Positions 18,710 to 27,296 of a stretch of 64,000 nucleotides of DNA are shown in pieces. The stretch comes from SOIA01 sp964348015 (lineage in GTDB: Bacteria; Acidobacteriota; Aminicenantia; Aminicenantales; Aminicenantaceae). Each line of letters begins with the position of its first letter. The stretch's first letter is position 1. Made by a program: the position numbers and the translations under genes. The DNA lies in assembly GCA_964348015.1 (NCBI GenBank), contig CAYGBC010000039.1:1-64000 (forward strand), given 5' to 3'. The notes under the pieces are model-generated. The model searched no databases, had not been told where the DNA came from, and saw only the letters and a list, made by a program, of their open reading frames with translations.

Positions 18710-19552
18710 TTAAAAAATGGTTTCCGGCACAAAAATAACGTCATTTTCCTCTAGCTGGATGTCTTTTCGCTTCCCTTTAATGATATCCTTGACATTAACT
18801 TTTATTTGGACTTCCTTTCCGTCTTGATCGACTCTTTTGATAATCACTCCACTTTTCGAGGCTCGGTCAGAAAAGCCTCCTGCTTGAGCAATGGCGCGCA
18901 GCAGGGTAGGGATGTTTGACTTTTTCACTTCAAGGGCTCCGGGTTTGTTCACCTGGCCAAAAACATAGACGTAGACGGCTTTATCTGCCGGAATGTTCAC
19001 TATATCATTCGGCTCAAGGGAGATATTCAGGTCTATGTCTCCCTTAAGGATCAAATCCTCGATCGATATTCTAAAGGATTTATTAGTGCCGTCCTGGAGC
19101 TGCCGGATGACCATGATCTCATCTCCTGCATCAGTGGTGAGTCCTCCTGCCTGAGAAATCAACTGAAGCAGGGTCTGACGGCCGAGCAGCTCATACGGAC
19201 CGGGAGCTTTCACTGCCCCGAGCATGAACACTCTCCTGCTCTGGTATTCTTTGATGAAAACCGTCACCTGTGGATTCTGAAGATATTTCTCTTCAAGAAG
19301 CTGGCTCAATCTTCTTTCGAGCCCGGTTTTGGTCAGCCCCTCGACTTGGACCTCGCCCAGCAGAGGCAATGAAATCTTCCCTTCTTCAGAGACCCGGACG
19401 GTCCTGTTCAATTCCTTCAGACCAAAAACGCTGATATCCAGCAGGTCCTGAGCTCCTATCTTGTATTCTGTCGATGATTTTTCCTGGGCAAAAAAGTAAC
19501 AGAAAAATACAAATAATAATGCGAGAGAAACAAAAACCTTTTTCCCCTTCAC
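18710..19552 (-). CDS. Polysaccharide export protein (Wza/KpsD family)
   Basis: A 280-residue periplasmic or outer-membrane exporter. A signal peptide (KKVFVSLALLFVFFCYFFA) is followed by a Poly_export domain (YKIGAQDLLDISVFG to NPQVTVFIKEY). Two SLBB domains follow (RRVFMLGAVKAPGPYEL and VYVYVFGQVNKPGALEV). There is no lipobox Cys and the C-terminal amphipathic helix of E. coli Wza is missing, so the outer-membrane pore may be completed by the adjacent barrel protein. Start is GTG at 19552 with GAGGAG 6 nt upstream. Confidence 0.92.
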   Translation of the reverse strand: MKGKKVFVSLALLFVFFCYFFAQEKSSTEYKIGAQDLLDISVFGLKELNRTVRVSEEGKISLPLLGEVQVEGLTKTGLERRLSQLLEEKYLQNPQVTVFIKEYQSRRVFMLGAVKAPGPYELLGRQTLLQLISQAGGLTTDAGDEIMVIRQLQDGTNKSFRISIEDLILKGDIDLNISLEPNDIVNIPADKAVYVYVFGQVNKPGALEVKKSNIPTLLRAIAQAGGFSDRASKSGVIIKRVDQDGKEVQIKVNVKDIIKGKRKDIQLEENDVIFVPETIF

Positions 19553-19700
19553 CTTAAACTCCTCTTTTATCCTTTAGAAGTGAGACCTATTGTAGCACAT
19601 CTCACACTTTATTCCAGAGGATAGAATCATTTTTTCAGATTAAATTCTCAAATCATACTGCCCGGGCGTTTGACATTAAATATTAACACTTTGAACAATA

Positions 19701-19829
19701 TGTCATTGCGAGTGAAACGAAGCACTCTCGTAAAAATAAATGCATTTTTTCCTTAAGGGATTGCCACTCTGCGCTCGCAATGACACCAAAGGAAAGGGAT
19801 TGCCACGCCCTTCGGGCTCGCATTGACAA
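19701..19829. repeat. TGTCATTGCGAG-type dispersed repeat, tandem
   Basis: TGTCATTGCGAGTGAAACGA (from 19701) is paired with CGCTCGCAATGACA at 19771-19784. A second unit, GGGATTGCCACGCCCTTCGG then GCTCGCATTGACA, follows to 19829. This matches a palindromic repeat widespread in unrelated bacterial genomes, usually in intergenic DNA. It lies in the 359-bp gap between the outer-membrane barrel gene and the Wza-type gene. The rest of that gap shows nothing I can name. Confidence 0.75.
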
Positions 19830-19911
19830 GGGTAGAACATTTAGTGCATTGATAGTAATAATTTCAAGCCTGGCATTCGACTCATGATTGTTTCTTTCTA
19901 TGAGTGTTAGT

Positions 19912-21189
19912 CTAAAACTCATAGGTGACGTATCCGCCGATGAATACTCTCTTCCTGTTCCCCCAATAATAATTCGACTCCCTCTCCCAGAAATTCACCA
20001 TGATTCCTAATCCCGTGTTTTCAATGATCCTGAAAGCCAAACCGACTGAATGACTCCGGTAAATATCCTGCCTGAGTATCTCTTCATAGCTTCCATCCGG
20101 CATTCTCAGAGACTCAGGCTCAGGATAATTGGCCCTGGCATGGCTCAGTCCATAATCGACTCTTAAGAATCGTGTCAAATAGTAAGACACTCCTGCCCCA
20201 TACCTGTCTTCGTTGAAGAAGACGTTGTTCGTCCAGTAAGAAAAATGACAATCTCTCTGGTAGCTCAGGTTAAAGCCGAAACGCCACAGCCTGAAATTCA
20301 GGCTTGTATTCCCCACCAGTCCTGAAAAGCCTGTCCTGCTGGTTTCTCTTGGGATGAGCTTCTTGTAGCCAAGTGAAAGAATCCCTCTTATTTTTCCCAA
20401 GAATGGAAATCGGATCCCTGTGTAGACCTGGTAGGAATAGGAGCCCCGCCAGCTCGATTGGGGATGTTCAAATTCATAGTCTGTGTATCCCGCTGTGGCA
20501 AAAAAATAACTCTCTGCAAAGACTCTGTAATACAACTCTATATTCCCGCCTTTCTCCCTGCGGTTTAATTCACGAGAGAGGTAGATCTCTTCGCCCGGCA
20601 GCGTCGTATCCTCATAATTGATTTTTCTGGTGAATCCAAAGAACCCAAATGAGGTCTTTCGGGCGGTCTCATAAAAAAGCCGGCCGCTGGCGCTGTCCAC
20701 AATCTCGTTGGCACGCACATCGAATTCACTCGAAGCGCGTCGTCTCCGGTTGCTGTGTAAATATTTCCCAGAAAGAACAAAACGATTGAGAAAGAGTAAT
20801 TTAAATTCCGGGGATAGCGTGTTATTCCACCTTCTTTCCCTCTTTTGCTCGAAGTAATAGACATATTCTGGATTTTCAGCAAACGAGAGGATCAGATAAT
20901 CCCGAAAAAGCAAGTAGGCTTGAACTTGAGGGGAAAAAGTCACCGTGAAATCAGAAACCGGATCGTTGTCTTCATGTTGATAATAAACATTATTATCGTA
21001 TCCGATATCTCTAAATTGAATAGTGGGAAGAATCCTGAAGGGGCCTAACTTAAACTTGGCTCTTTCTGTGATCTGGTCCAGCGTGGACTTGAATGACTCG
21101 TAGCTCTGTCCGTACGCCGCGCATGAAATCAGGATCAGCAAGAGGAAGAGTGTGACCCGGTTAAATAGTAGGGAGAACAACCTTTTCAA
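19912..21189 (-). CDS. Outer-membrane beta-barrel protein of the exopolysaccharide block
   Basis: A 425-residue protein with a signal peptide (hydrophobic core LFLLLILISCAAYG, cut near GQ) and otherwise alternating hydrophobic/polar strands. It is very rich in Tyr, Phe and Arg and ends in GGYVTYEF, with the terminal Phe typical of proteins inserted by the Bam machine. About 16-18 strands can be counted. It resembles the barrel-porin-2 class next to exopolysaccharide export genes, where a barrel replaces or assists the Wza pore. The start appears to be TTG at 21189, since no ATG or GTG fits the signal peptide. It is the first gene of the minus-strand block. Confidence 0.8.
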   Translation of the reverse strand: MKRLFSLLFNRVTLFLLLILISCAAYGQSYESFKSTLDQITERAKFKLGPFRILPTIQFRDIGYDNNVYYQHEDNDPVSDFTVTFSPQVQAYLLFRDYLILSFAENPEYVYYFEQKRERRWNNTLSPEFKLLFLNRFVLSGKYLHSNRRRRASSEFDVRANEIVDSASGRLFYETARKTSFGFFGFTRKINYEDTTLPGEEIYLSRELNRREKGGNIELYYRVFAESYFFATAGYTDYEFEHPQSSWRGSYSYQVYTGIRFPFLGKIRGILSLGYKKLIPRETSRTGFSGLVGNTSLNFRLWRFGFNLSYQRDCHFSYWTNNVFFNEDRYGAGVSYYLTRFLRVDYGLSHARANYPEPESLRMPDGSYEEILRQDIYRSHSVGLAFRIIENTGLGIMVNFWERESNYYWGNRKRVFIGGYVTYEF

Positions 21190-21676
21190 CTTATCTTATT
21201 ATTGAATTAAACTGTGCAAATTGAAAAAAATATGGATAAGGTATCTGTGCTACCGCCCTTAGGGCTGAAATTCATAAAAAATGCTTCTCAATCGGCTCTT
21301 TTATTATTTATTCAACCTTCCTGGTCAACCAAAATATTTCTAGTCGCTTTGAACAGTGATAGAGAAACAAATACAGAGATGCAGGGATAAGAAGTGGCGC
21401 TCACAGAAATCGTTTATTCCTCCAATTATCAATCTGTATTTGACTCCGCAAATTCCTTGGACCCTTCTTCAATCTATAAAAGGCCACTAAAGTTCCTTTG
21501 GCGTGGACACTCCATTTTTCACACAACTCATCCCTGTCTAATCACTTCTCGCGCCTAAAAAACTTCTTATTCTCACAAGGAAGTTTCTATAGTTTAAAAT
21601 TGTCAGATGAATAGTACAAGAATATTTTATCAAATAACAAAAAAAACCTCGATTCTCAACCTTTTACAGCAAACTT
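21190..21676. other. Long AT-rich intergenic region without a recognised gene
   Basis: This gap of nearly 500 bp lies between the barrel gene (minus strand) and element copy 3. It contains short hairpins but no open frame with a ribosome site and no RNA gene I can name. The promoter of the exopolysaccharide block should lie here. I could not pick one with confidence. Confidence 0.4.
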
Positions 21677-21840
21677 GGGGTCAGACCTTAGTAACTTCAG
21701 TAATTGTGTTGAAGTTTGGAGGCAGGCTTAATCCTATTGAAGTTCGAAAATTCAAAGCTCATTAGCCACTTTTTCAAGAGGACATGGAATGACCCCCTAA
21801 AGCCTGAAAAAAATTACTGAAGTTACTAAGGTCTGACCCC
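21677..21840. repeat. Palindromic MITE-like element, copy 3 (29-bp perfect terminal inverted repeats)
   Basis: The arms 21677-21705 and 21812-21840 are perfect reverse complements (GGGGTCAGACCTTAGTAACT start). The interior (about 21709-21757) matches the reversed core of copy 2 at roughly 88% over 40 bp. The arm differs from copy 2 in the same positions on both sides (CTTAG for CTCAG), so the palindrome has been kept while the sequence changed. It ends 10 bp before the apgM promoter. Confidence 0.9.
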
Positions 21841-21850
21841 ATGACCTTGA

Positions 21851-21879
21851 TTGACTTCGATTTTTGATTATTTTATATT
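21851..21879 (+). promoter_or_regulatory. Promoter of apgM, giving an almost leaderless mRNA
   Basis: TTGACT (21851-21856), 17 nt, TATATT (21874-21879): 5/6 and 5/6 to consensus. The predicted start point near 21886 is about 4 nt before the ATG at 21890. This rules out an upstream TTG at 21851 as a start codon, because it is part of the -35 box. Confidence 0.65.
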
Positions 21880-21889
21880 TGTTTTGACA

Positions 21890-23092
21890 ATGGACTGGGA
21901 AACGATCTTTCGCGAAATAAGTGTACAAACCGACTCAAAAATAATCCTCTTTGTCATGGATGGCTTGGGTGGCTTGCCGGTAAAGGGAAAGACCGAGCTC
22001 GAAGCGGCCCACACGCCCAATCTGGATGCACTGGCCGCCCAAAGTGTCTGCGGCTTGACTGACCCGGTCTTCATGGGAATCACGCCCGGGAGCGGACCGG
22101 CCCATCTGTCTCTCTTCGGGTATGACCCCACCAAATACATCCTCGGAAGAGGAATCCTGGAAGCCCTCGGAATAGGAGTCGATGTCGGGAGGAACGACTT
22201 GGTGGCCAGAGGAAACTTTGCCACACTCAAAGAGGCCCTCATCGTAGACCGGAGAGCCGGAAGAATCCCCACCAGCGAGAATGAAAAACTCTGCCAGATG
22301 CTCAACGATTCTCTAAAAGAAGTCGATGGAACACGAGTCTCATTTTTTCCCGGAAAAGAGCACCGGTTTGTGGTGAAATTCACAGGAGCTGGACTTTCGG
22401 ATTCACTCTCCGATGCGGATCCTCAAAAAGAGAACCAATCCAGAGTTCCAGCCAAGGCCCTTTCCCCGGAGGCTGAAAAAACAGCCGGGATCGTGAACAA
22501 CTTCATTGACCGAGTGACAGAAATCCTGAAGGATTCACTCCCAGCCAACACTATCCTTTTAAGGGGATTTTCCGGCTGCCCAACTCTTCCCACGATGAGT
22601 GAGCTCTTCAAGGTCAACGCCGCCGCCATCGCGAATTACCCGATGTATAAAGGACTGGCTAAACTTGTCGGGATGAAAATCCTGGATGCCGGTTCAAACG
22701 TGTCTGACCTCTTCGATACCATGGAAAAACACATCAATGACCATGACTTCTTCTACATTCATTTAAAAAAAACAGACTCAGCCGGTGAAGATGGAAACTT
22801 TGATGCAAAAAAGAAGGCCGTAGAGGAAGCGGACAGCTACCTCCCCCGACTTCTTGCCCTGAAGCCGGAAGTCCTGGTTGTGACCTCCGACCACTCCACG
22901 CCTTCACTCTTAAAATCCCACTCCTGGCATCCCAATCCTATCCTTCTTTTCTCAAACGCCTCAATCCCTGACGGGGTGAATCGATTTTCTGAAAGGGAGT
23001 GCAGTCAGGGATTCCTGGGAAGGTTTCAATCCATCTACGCCATGCCCCTGATGCTTGCCCATGCCGGGAAGTTAAAGAAATTCGGGGCGTAA
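21890..23092 (+). CDS. apgM: 2,3-bisphosphoglycerate-independent phosphoglycerate mutase, archaeal type
   Basis: A 400-residue alkaline-phosphatase-superfamily enzyme that interconverts 3- and 2-phosphoglycerate in glycolysis and gluconeogenesis. The metal-binding start (KIILFVMDGLGG), the TPNLDALAAQS segment, GITPGSGPAHLSLFGYDP with the nucleophile Ser, and VVTSDHSTPS near the C-terminus all fit the archaeal ApgM family and not GpmI. The ATG at 21890 is the only start that keeps the N-terminal metal site and lies downstream of the promoter. There is no Shine-Dalgarno sequence, in line with a leaderless transcript. ApgM is found in archaea and scattered anaerobic bacteria. Confidence 0.93.
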   Translation: MDWETIFREISVQTDSKIILFVMDGLGGLPVKGKTELEAAHTPNLDALAAQSVCGLTDPVFMGITPGSGPAHLSLFGYDPTKYILGRGILEALGIGVDVGRNDLVARGNFATLKEALIVDRRAGRIPTSENEKLCQMLNDSLKEVDGTRVSFFPGKEHRFVVKFTGAGLSDSLSDADPQKENQSRVPAKALSPEAEKTAGIVNNFIDRVTEILKDSLPANTILLRGFSGCPTLPTMSELFKVNAAAIANYPMYKGLAKLVGMKILDAGSNVSDLFDTMEKHINDHDFFYIHLKKTDSAGEDGNFDAKKKAVEEADSYLPRLLALKPEVLVVTSDHSTPSLLKSHSWHPNPILLFSNASIPDGVNRFSERECSQGFLGRFQSIYAMPLMLAHAGKLKKFGA

Positions 23093-23106
23093 TATCTCGT
23101 AAATTA

Positions 23107-23135
23107 TTGACAACAATCGAGTTATATTATAGACT
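23107..23135 (+). promoter_or_regulatory. Promoter of the amidase operon, giving a very short leader
   Basis: TTGACA (23107-23112), 17 nt, TAGACT (23130-23135): 6/6 and 4/6. An alternative TATAGA box 2 nt earlier is also possible. The start point near 23142 would leave about 8 nt before the ATG at 23150, and no ribosome site is visible. Confidence 0.55.
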
Positions 23136-23149
23136 ATATAAGCGTACAG

Positions 23150-24304
23150 ATGAGAAGAAAAGAGAAAGCGATTTTTCTGGTGTTTCTGTGGCTTTCTATT
23201 CTCTCCCTCCCCACTCCCTCCCATCCTGAATCCAGGATCGAGATCCATACGATTCGACATCACGTCCACCCTTCCTTCACAAGAGTCGTCGTTGAGGTTG
23301 GAAAGGTGAGGGATTTCAATTTCAACGAGCTTCCATCTCCGGACAGAGTGTACATAGATATCTACCAGGCGCGATTGAATCCAGTTCTTCACAACCAAAC
23401 ATACTCCGTGGAAAGCGACTACCTCAGCCAGATCCGCGTCGCCCAAAAAACCCCATCAACCGTTCGTGTGGTGGTTGACCTGGATTTCAGCGCGGCCTAC
23501 TATCGAGTCTGGCATCTGCCCGAGCCTTTCCGGATCATCATCGACGTCTATCCCAAAAAATCCCCTGTCCCTCCTCCGCCGCCCAAACTGAAGACCAGCA
23601 TGATCCGCCAGCTAGGCTTGGGCATACAGAGAGTCGTCATCGACCCGGGCCACGGAGGGAAAGACCCTGGATGTGTTGGAAAAAACAAACACCAGGAGAA
23701 AGAGGTCGTTCTCGATGTCGCCCTTCGTTTAAAAAAGCTCCTTGAGCCTCTCGGCTTGGAAGTGATCTTGACCAGAGAGACGGATATCTATCTCGCTCCT
23801 GAAACCCGAACGGTGATCGCCAACCAGAAGCAGGCTGACCTCTTCATCTCCATCCATGCCAATGCCAGTCGCAACAGGAAACTTTCTGGCGTGGAGACAT
23901 TCTTTCTCAACCTCAGCCAGGACCCTTCTGTCGTGGAAACAGCCGCCCGTGAGAATGCCACGTCCACTAAGAGCATCAGTGAAATGGGAGACACCATCCA
24001 GAAGATCCTCCAGAACACGAAAATTCCAGAATCAAAAGAGCTGGCTCAAATCGTCCAGAAAAACCTGGTTGAAAGCCTCTCTCAAAAGTACAGAGGTGTG
24101 AATAACCTGGGCGTCAAGGGAGGCCCCTTCTGGGTTCTCATCGGTGCAGAGGTGCCATCGGTTCTCGTCGAAATCTCCTTTTTAAGCAACCCCACAGAAG
24201 AAGAAAGGCTCAGGACATCTGAATACCGCCAAAGAATCGCCCAGGGCATCTATCAAGGTATCATTGCCTATAAAAGTTCGTTAGAGAAAGGAATAGAACA
24301 ATGA
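23150..24304 (+). CDS. N-acetylmuramoyl-L-alanine amidase with AMIN domain (AmiC type)
   Basis: A 384-residue secreted cell-wall hydrolase. A signal peptide (AIFLVFLWLSILSLPTP) leads into an AMIN domain (RIEIHTIRHHVHPSFTRVVV to RIIIDVYPKK) that targets peptidoglycan. A proline linker (PVPPPPPK) and an Amidase_3 catalytic domain follow. Zinc ligands are visible in VVIDPGHGGKDPG, the Glu of KEVVLDVALRLKK, and DLFISIHANAS; VLVEISFLSN carries the catalytic Glu. It cleaves the stem peptide from MurNAc, as in daughter-cell separation. The stop codon overlaps the start of the next gene (ATGA at 24301), so translation is coupled. Confidence 0.95.
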   Translation: MRRKEKAIFLVFLWLSILSLPTPSHPESRIEIHTIRHHVHPSFTRVVVEVGKVRDFNFNELPSPDRVYIDIYQARLNPVLHNQTYSVESDYLSQIRVAQKTPSTVRVVVDLDFSAAYYRVWHLPEPFRIIIDVYPKKSPVPPPPPKLKTSMIRQLGLGIQRVVIDPGHGGKDPGCVGKNKHQEKEVVLDVALRLKKLLEPLGLEVILTRETDIYLAPETRTVIANQKQADLFISIHANASRNRKLSGVETFFLNLSQDPSVVETAARENATSTKSISEMGDTIQKILQNTKIPESKELAQIVQKNLVESLSQKYRGVNNLGVKGGPFWVLIGAEVPSVLVEISFLSNPTEEERLRTSEYRQRIAQGIYQGIIAYKSSLEKGIEQ

Positions 24305-25191
24305 AGAGAAGAGAGTTTATCAGGGATTTGGCTGTGGGAAGCATTATTCTCAAATTCCAGCCAAATCTTCTCGCCCAAGACGACAAAAGATCTCCTGATT
24401 TAGCCTGGATTCAAGGAGAATCCCCGGCGCAAATAACGAAAGAAGCGATTTCAGTATTAGGGGGAATCCAGCGTTTTATCTCCAAAGGCGACGTCGTTGT
24501 GGTCAAACCGAATATCGGTTGGGACAGAGTTCCCAAGCAAGCGGCCTGCACCAATCCTGAGGTCGTCAAGACGATCATTGAACTCTGCTTTGGCGCCGGA
24601 GCGAAAGAAGTCAAAGTCATAGATAATCCCTGTAATCCTGCCCGAAGAACCTATGCCCGCTCGGGAATTGCGGATGCGGCCAAGGAAGCTGGGGCCAAGG
24701 TGCTCTTTCCCAATCCTCACAAACTGAAAAAGATGGCCCTCAACGGAGAATGGCTGAAAGAGTGGCAAGTGTACACGGATTTTGTCGAAGCGGATAAAAT
24801 CATAAATGTGCCTATCGCTAAAACACACAGCCTTTCCAGGTTAACAATGGGAATGAAAAACTGGCTGGGAGCCCTGGGCGGAAACCGCAATCAGCTCCAC
24901 CAGAAGCTTGACCAGGTTATGATTGACCTCGCGGCGTTCTTCAAGCCATGTCTGAGTTTTATGGACGGATACCGAATACTCATCCGGAATGGGCCGCAGG
25001 GAGGCCGGCTCTCCGATGCTAAGCTCTTCAAAACAGTGGTTGCGGGAATAGACTATGTGGCCGTGGATGCAGCCGGTGCGACATTCTTCGATATTCAACC
25101 CCAGGACCTTCCTTATCTTCAAATTGCCCATCAGAAAGGACTTGGAGAAATCAACATGGAGAAATTAAAAATTGAAAAAAGAACGGTCTAA
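24301..25191 (+). CDS. DUF362 domain protein with twin-arginine-like N-terminus
   Basis: A 296-residue DUF362 family member. It begins KRREFIRDLAVGS, a twin-arginine-like signal followed by a modest hydrophobic stretch, which suggests export of a folded protein, possibly one carrying a cofactor. Family-typical segments are visible: VVVVKPNIGWDR, CTNPEVVKTIIELCFGAGAK, KTHSLSRLTMGMKNWLG and DYVAVDAAGATFF. Function is not established. DUF362 domains are often found fused to, or next to, 4Fe-4S ferredoxin domains, as here, where the next gene is a membrane polyferredoxin overlapping by 20 nt. The pair is therefore likely to form a redox unit. Confidence 0.85.
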   Translation: MKRREFIRDLAVGSIILKFQPNLLAQDDKRSPDLAWIQGESPAQITKEAISVLGGIQRFISKGDVVVVKPNIGWDRVPKQAACTNPEVVKTIIELCFGAGAKEVKVIDNPCNPARRTYARSGIADAAKEAGAKVLFPNPHKLKKMALNGEWLKEWQVYTDFVEADKIINVPIAKTHSLSRLTMGMKNWLGALGGNRNQLHQKLDQVMIDLAAFFKPCLSFMDGYRILIRNGPQGGRLSDAKLFKTVVAGIDYVAVDAAGATFFDIQPQDLPYLQIAHQKGLGEINMEKLKIEKRTV

Positions 25192-26767
25192 AAAGTATAG
25201 GCTCATCCAGGCCCTTCGCATTCTCAGTCAGACAATCTTCTTCATTCTCTTTTTCTATTTGCTGCTCAGAACACACTTCCCGGGCGAAGACTACATCGGG
25301 CGGGTAGAGATTTTTTTCCATTTCGACCCTCTTCTGGCTCTGACCACGTTCATCGCATCCCGTGCTTTTCTTGCCTCTTTTGCCCTCGCCGCGATAACCG
25401 TGGTCCTCACTTTTGTCCTGGGTCGAGTGGCTTGCGGCTGGGTGTGCCCCCTCGGGTCTATCCATCAGGCTTTCTCTTTTCTCTTTAAAAAATCGAAGCT
25501 TCTCCAGCCGAAAAGACCCAAAGGCAACCAGACTGCCTGGAAGTATTATATCCTGGGATTCATCCTCGTGGGGACGTTCTTCTCGCTCAACCTGGTGGGG
25601 ATTCTGGATCCCTTTTCTCTGCTCTACCGCTCGTTTGTCACAGGAATCCTGCCCGCCGCGAACTACGGCTTTTCAGCCTTCATCGGGATTCTCTATAAAA
25701 TCCACTTTTTTTCCTTGGGCGACAGCCTTGTCCAATTCTTTGAGACCCTGGCTGTCAATTCAATCTTTCTCCAGGGATTCTTTATCGGTACTCTTTTTGT
25801 CGGCATCCTCCTTCTCAACATGCACAGAGAAAGATTCTGGTGCCGGTATCTCTGTCCTTTAGGCGCCTTCCTCGGCCTTATCTCTCGCTGGAATATCATC
25901 AAACTGAAGATTGACCCCAAGAAATGCATCGAGTGCCACCTCTGCAACATCCACTGCGAAACCCAGGCCAATCCTTTTCCGGTTAAGGGATGGAAGAGCT
26001 CGGAGTGCGTGTATTGTTTCACCTGCAGCTCAATATGCCCGACAAACGCCATGGCCTTCCCGATCAAATCTCAGCCCGAGGAGATCAAGAAAGTCGACTT
26101 GTCCAGGAGAAAGCTTATCTTCACTTCTCTTCTGGGATTATTTGCTGTTCCTTTTTTCCGCCTTTCTCCTTCAACGAAACGTGTCTCGCCAAAATTGATC
26201 CGGCCTCCAGGAGCCCTGCCGGAGGAACAGTTTCTCCAGAAATGCGTTAAATGCAGTGAATGCATGAAAGCCTGCCCCACCAACGGCCTTCAGCCCGCAT
26301 TATCAGAAGCCGGCCCGGAAGGGATCTGGACTCCAATCCTGGTTCCTGAAATTGGTCATTGTGAATACTACTGCTCTCTCTGCACTCAGGTCTGTCCGAC
26401 AGGCGCCATCCAGGAGCTTGCCATAGAGGAAAAGACAAAAGTAGTCATCGGGCTGGCGTGGGTGGACAAAAACAGATGCATTCCCTATGACCTGGGAACA
26501 CCCTGCATCGTCTGCGAAGAACACTGCCCCACCTCTCCAAAAGCCATCAAACTGGTGAAAACAGAAGTCAAGCTCCCTGACGAAACGATCAAAACCCCTC
26601 TAGCCCCTGTTATCGACACAGAGCTGTGCATCGGATGCGGAATTTGTGAGAATAAGTGTCCGGTAGTGGATAAACCGGCTATTTATGTGACAAGTGTGGG
26701 AGAAAGCCGGTCTGAAAGAAACCAGCTCCTCCTTGACCTGATTAAGGAGAAATCAGGGCCTTACTAA
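25172..26767 (+). CDS. Membrane polyferredoxin (NapH/NosR-like) with multiple 4Fe-4S clusters
   Basis: A 531-residue protein with about five membrane helices in the first half. The NapH/NosR-type CxxxCP motifs are present (CGWVCPLGSIHQ and CRYLCPLGAFLG), then CIECHLCNIHC and CVYCFTCSSICP. A second half begins with LSRRKLIFTSLLGLFAVPFF, which looks like an internal twin-arginine-like membrane segment, and carries CVKCSECMKACP, CSLCTQVCP, CIVCEEHCP and CIGCGICENKCP. That is roughly six cluster sites. It looks like a fusion of NapH- and NapG-type proteins and should carry electrons between quinol and a periplasmic partner, perhaps the DUF362 protein. The start is TTG at 25172 with a GGAG about 10 nt upstream, inside the previous gene. 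Confidence 0.88.
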   Translation: MKKERSKKYRLIQALRILSQTIFFILFFYLLLRTHFPGEDYIGRVEIFFHFDPLLALTTFIASRAFLASFALAAITVVLTFVLGRVACGWVCPLGSIHQAFSFLFKKSKLLQPKRPKGNQTAWKYYILGFILVGTFFSLNLVGILDPFSLLYRSFVTGILPAANYGFSAFIGILYKIHFFSLGDSLVQFFETLAVNSIFLQGFFIGTLFVGILLLNMHRERFWCRYLCPLGAFLGLISRWNIIKLKIDPKKCIECHLCNIHCETQANPFPVKGWKSSECVYCFTCSSICPTNAMAFPIKSQPEEIKKVDLSRRKLIFTSLLGLFAVPFFRLSPSTKRVSPKLIRPPGALPEEQFLQKCVKCSECMKACPTNGLQPALSEAGPEGIWTPILVPEIGHCEYYCSLCTQVCPTGAIQELAIEEKTKVVIGLAWVDKNRCIPYDLGTPCIVCEEHCPTSPKAIKLVKTEVKLPDETIKTPLAPVIDTELCIGCGICENKCPVVDKPAIYVTSVGESRSERNQLLLDLIKEKSGPY

Positions 26768-26774
26768 TCTTTTT

Positions 26775-27191
26775 TTACTCTGTGACTTTGAATTCTATGG
26801 TTTTCAACACCTCTCCGTTGGGACCGATCACATCCACGTGCCAGTCTCCAACCCATTCATGCCAGATGTTTTTCGACGTCCATGTGCGCCAGCTGGCGGA
26901 CTCCACAGGCAAATTCCATCTGAAAATTTCTTCGTCCTTGTAGTACCAGATGTGAGTGATCTCAATCGGCTCCTGAGCTCCGACAATTTTCGTGTAGCAG
27001 AAGAGGTTTCCGACTGTCGCTTCGAATTCAGTTCCTTCCCCTATGGGCTCCCGGTCCTGGACATCCCTGCAAATGACGCCCACTTCCACCTTCACCGTTG
27101 GCTCTTCCTGGGCTTTTGCGACCGGCGCCTGGTAAAATGAAAAAGTCGCCAGTATTGCCAGGGCGAAAAGGATTGAACAAAGTTTTTTCAT
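26775..27191 (-). CDS. Secreted DUF2914 domain protein
   Basis: The start is the ATG at 27191, with AAGGAGGG close upstream and a signal peptide directly after (KKLCSILFALAILATFSF, cut near AKA-Q). An in-frame start 36 nt upstream lacks a ribosome site. The mature 110 residues form a single DUF2914 domain, with the conserved aromatic pattern ITHIWYYKDEEIFRWNLPV, SWRTWTSK and GDWHVDVIGPNGEVL. The domain is a predicted beta-sandwich of unknown function in exported proteins, often with chaperone or envelope-stress contexts. It converges with the polyferredoxin gene, leaving only 7 bp between stop codons. Confidence 0.85.
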   Translation of the reverse strand: MKKLCSILFALAILATFSFYQAPVAKAQEEPTVKVEVGVICRDVQDREPIGEGTEFEATVGNLFCYTKIVGAQEPIEITHIWYYKDEEIFRWNLPVESASWRTWTSKNIWHEWVGDWHVDVIGPNGEVLKTIEFKVTE

Positions 27192-27296
27192 TGAGGCCCT
27201 CCTTTCCAGGATGATGCGATGATTCATGTATTTTTACCCAAGGCTGGCACAAATGTAGCACAAATCACGGTGTTTGACAATACCAAAGAATGTGGA

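Noticed and set aside
21851..21889. Upstream TTG start for apgM
   Set aside because: The TTG is part of the -35 box of the promoter, so it would not be transcribed.
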